From NCBI GenBank assembly GCA_942486035.1, contig CALNXK010000106.1, positions 1,747,501 through 1,811,500 of the forward strand: a DNA stretch of 64,000 nucleotides, in the 5' to 3' direction. The DNA comes from Porites lobata. Lineage: Eukaryota > Cnidaria > Anthozoa > Scleractinia > Poritidae. Positions 63,836 through 64,000 of the stretch are shown one piece after another (the stretch's first letter is position 1; every line of letters starts with the position of its first letter). The translations under genes were made by a program, and so were the position numbers. The notes under the pieces were generated by a model. It was not told the DNA's origin. It worked only from the letters and a program-made list of their open reading frames with translations, and searched no databases.

Positions 63836-64000
63836 AAAAAACACAAACAAACAAACAAGCAAAAGAAGATGGTAATCAGTCTATTTTTCAGTCATCCCCT
63901 TCCCCCCTCCACCACCAGCACCACCACCCTCAAGAACAGTAACATAGACATTTACATATTTTGCCTAGCTGCCTAGCCTTAACTGTAACAAAAACTTTGA

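Overview
The window looks like nuclear DNA of an anthozoan cnidarian, most likely a stony coral. It is AT-rich, with short exons that have GT/AG borders, introns of roughly 0.5 to 4 kb, animal-type proteins and very many short foldback (MITE-like) elements. I recognise the organism type from gene content and repeat style only; no species is assigned.

Every gene I can support lies on the minus strand. From high to low coordinates: (1) a large multi-exon gene, about 57.5 to 40.3 kb, whose 12 recognised exons join in one unbroken frame and encode ZU5-ZU5-UPA-OTU-PNP/nucleosidase-acidic linker-Death; its 5' end is not resolved; (2) an intronless MGMT-type DNA repair gene (38.35-37.81 kb); (3) an intronless SLC10A7 transporter gene (35.11-34.09 kb); (4) a 17-exon mRNA-capping enzyme, RNGTT (31.48-14.84 kb), with the frame followed from start to stop; (5) the first coding exon of a C1-domain protein (3.00-2.81 kb), which continues left out of the window.

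The 57.5-40.3 kb gene is the main discovery candidate. It has the ZU5-ZU5-UPA-Death order of PIDD1 and ankyrins, with a deubiquitinase-like OTU fold and a purine-phosphorylase/nucleosidase fold inserted between UPA and the Death domain. Catalytic residues of both insertions look intact. Just upstream (58-62 kb) lie two extra copies of its acidic linker exon with their intron flanks. One has lost its 5' splice site and its upstream flank is split by a ~1.8 kb insertion.

The rest is intron and intergenic DNA dense in inverted-repeat elements, three tRNA-derived SINE-like elements, a broken LINE ORF1-like relic, microsatellites and small tandem repeats. Several nested insertions can be dated relative to each other because a sister copy shows the empty site. 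No rRNA, CRISPR or free-standing functional tRNA gene was found. Promoters and poly(A) sites could not be placed reliably.
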